Below, piece by piece: positions 42,584-42,639 of a DNA stretch of 42,639 bases (position 1 is the first letter of the stretch; each line of letters opens with the position of its first letter). The notes under the pieces were generated by a model. It was given only the letters and a program-made list of their open reading frames with translations, was not told the DNA's origin and did not search any database. This stretch comes from Roseiflexaceae bacterium (GTDB lineage Bacteria > Chloroflexota > Chloroflexia > Chloroflexales > Roseiflexaceae). The translations under genes and the position numbers were made by a program. The DNA lies in NCBI GenBank assembly GCA_947474225.1, contig CANJHS010000026.1:1-42639 (forward strand), in the 5' to 3' direction.

Positions 42584-42609
42584 GGGGGGGGGGGGGGGGG
42601 GGCCCCCCC
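42584..42609. other. G-run followed by C-run, probable assembly artefact
   Basis: Nineteen G (42584-42602) are followed directly by seven C (42603-42609). It lies 27 bases upstream of the secY start, where the end of rplO is expected, and the 30 bases beyond do not read as L15. Such a run at a contig end suggests a sequencing or joining artefact. Confidence 0.7.
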
Positions 42610-42639
42610 AACCCACGCGGAGGTAACAGGCAGGCCGGC

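Overview
The window reads as a chromosomal segment of a Chloroflexota bacterium, most likely class Chloroflexia. The clues are the actinobacterial/chloroflexal trio of SCO1664-like, DUF3090 and MSMEG_4193-like genes, a secreted glucosaminidase carrying two W/F-E-R-x-R-x-E-L-H-P-E-N repeats of the kind common in Chloroflexales, a Helicase_C_3 protein next to recO, and moderately high G+C. TGA is an ordinary stop here, since several genes end in ATGA overlaps.

Layout. 1-1437 (+): 3' part of an IolE-like sugar isomerase/epimerase and an endonuclease/exonuclease/phosphatase protein. 1503-4884 (-): histidine phosphatase, DUF3090, SCO1664-like kinase-fold protein and FprA-type ferredoxin reductase, probably one operon. 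5144-8188 (-): ftsW/rodA-type gene, ychF and ndk. 8312-12371 (-): a large TPR protein, the secreted glucosaminidase and tRNA-Pro(GGG). 12447-20302: a more accessory stretch with a small hypothetical, a PHP-like/AlbA_2 protein, ssb, a large degenerate Hrq1/YprA-type helicase homologue, tRNA-Glu(CTC), tRNA-Asp(GTC) and a SIR2-like protein. 20680-23210 (+): ffh-rpsP-khpA-rimM. 23213-24193 (-): a glycosyltransferase. 24275-28778 (+): a DsbA-like lipoprotein, a secreted hypothetical, a NUDIX hydrolase and a penicillin acylase family protein. 28833-33528 (-): HAD hydrolase, Helicase_C_3 protein, recO, PH-domain protein and purine nucleoside phosphorylase. 33589-34395 (+): inositol monophosphatase family. 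34676-42557 (-): the end of the ribosomal-protein supercluster, secY-adk-map-infA-rpmJ-rpsM-rpsK-rpsD-rpoA-rplQ-truA-rplM-rpsI. The last bases are a G-run/C-run that looks like an assembly artefact.

The most striking signal is at 24275-24979. One frame encodes a complete DsbA-like thioredoxin-fold lipoprotein except for a single in-frame TGA at 24521-24523, exactly where the first cysteine of the CxxC active site belongs (U-G-S-C). A hairpin at 24535-24551 meets the usual rules for a bacterial SECIS element. I interpret the gene as a selenocysteine-containing disulfide oxidoreductase. A second theme is loss of catalytic residues in the accessory stretch: the helicase homologue has lost Walker A, the DExH box and the arginine-finger motif, the PHP-like domain has lost metal ligands, and the SIR2-like protein has Asn where the catalytic His is expected.

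Gene starts were chosen from Shine-Dalgarno spacing and family N-termini, so several differ from the longest possible open frame. Functional calls rest on motifs read by eye; no database search was run.
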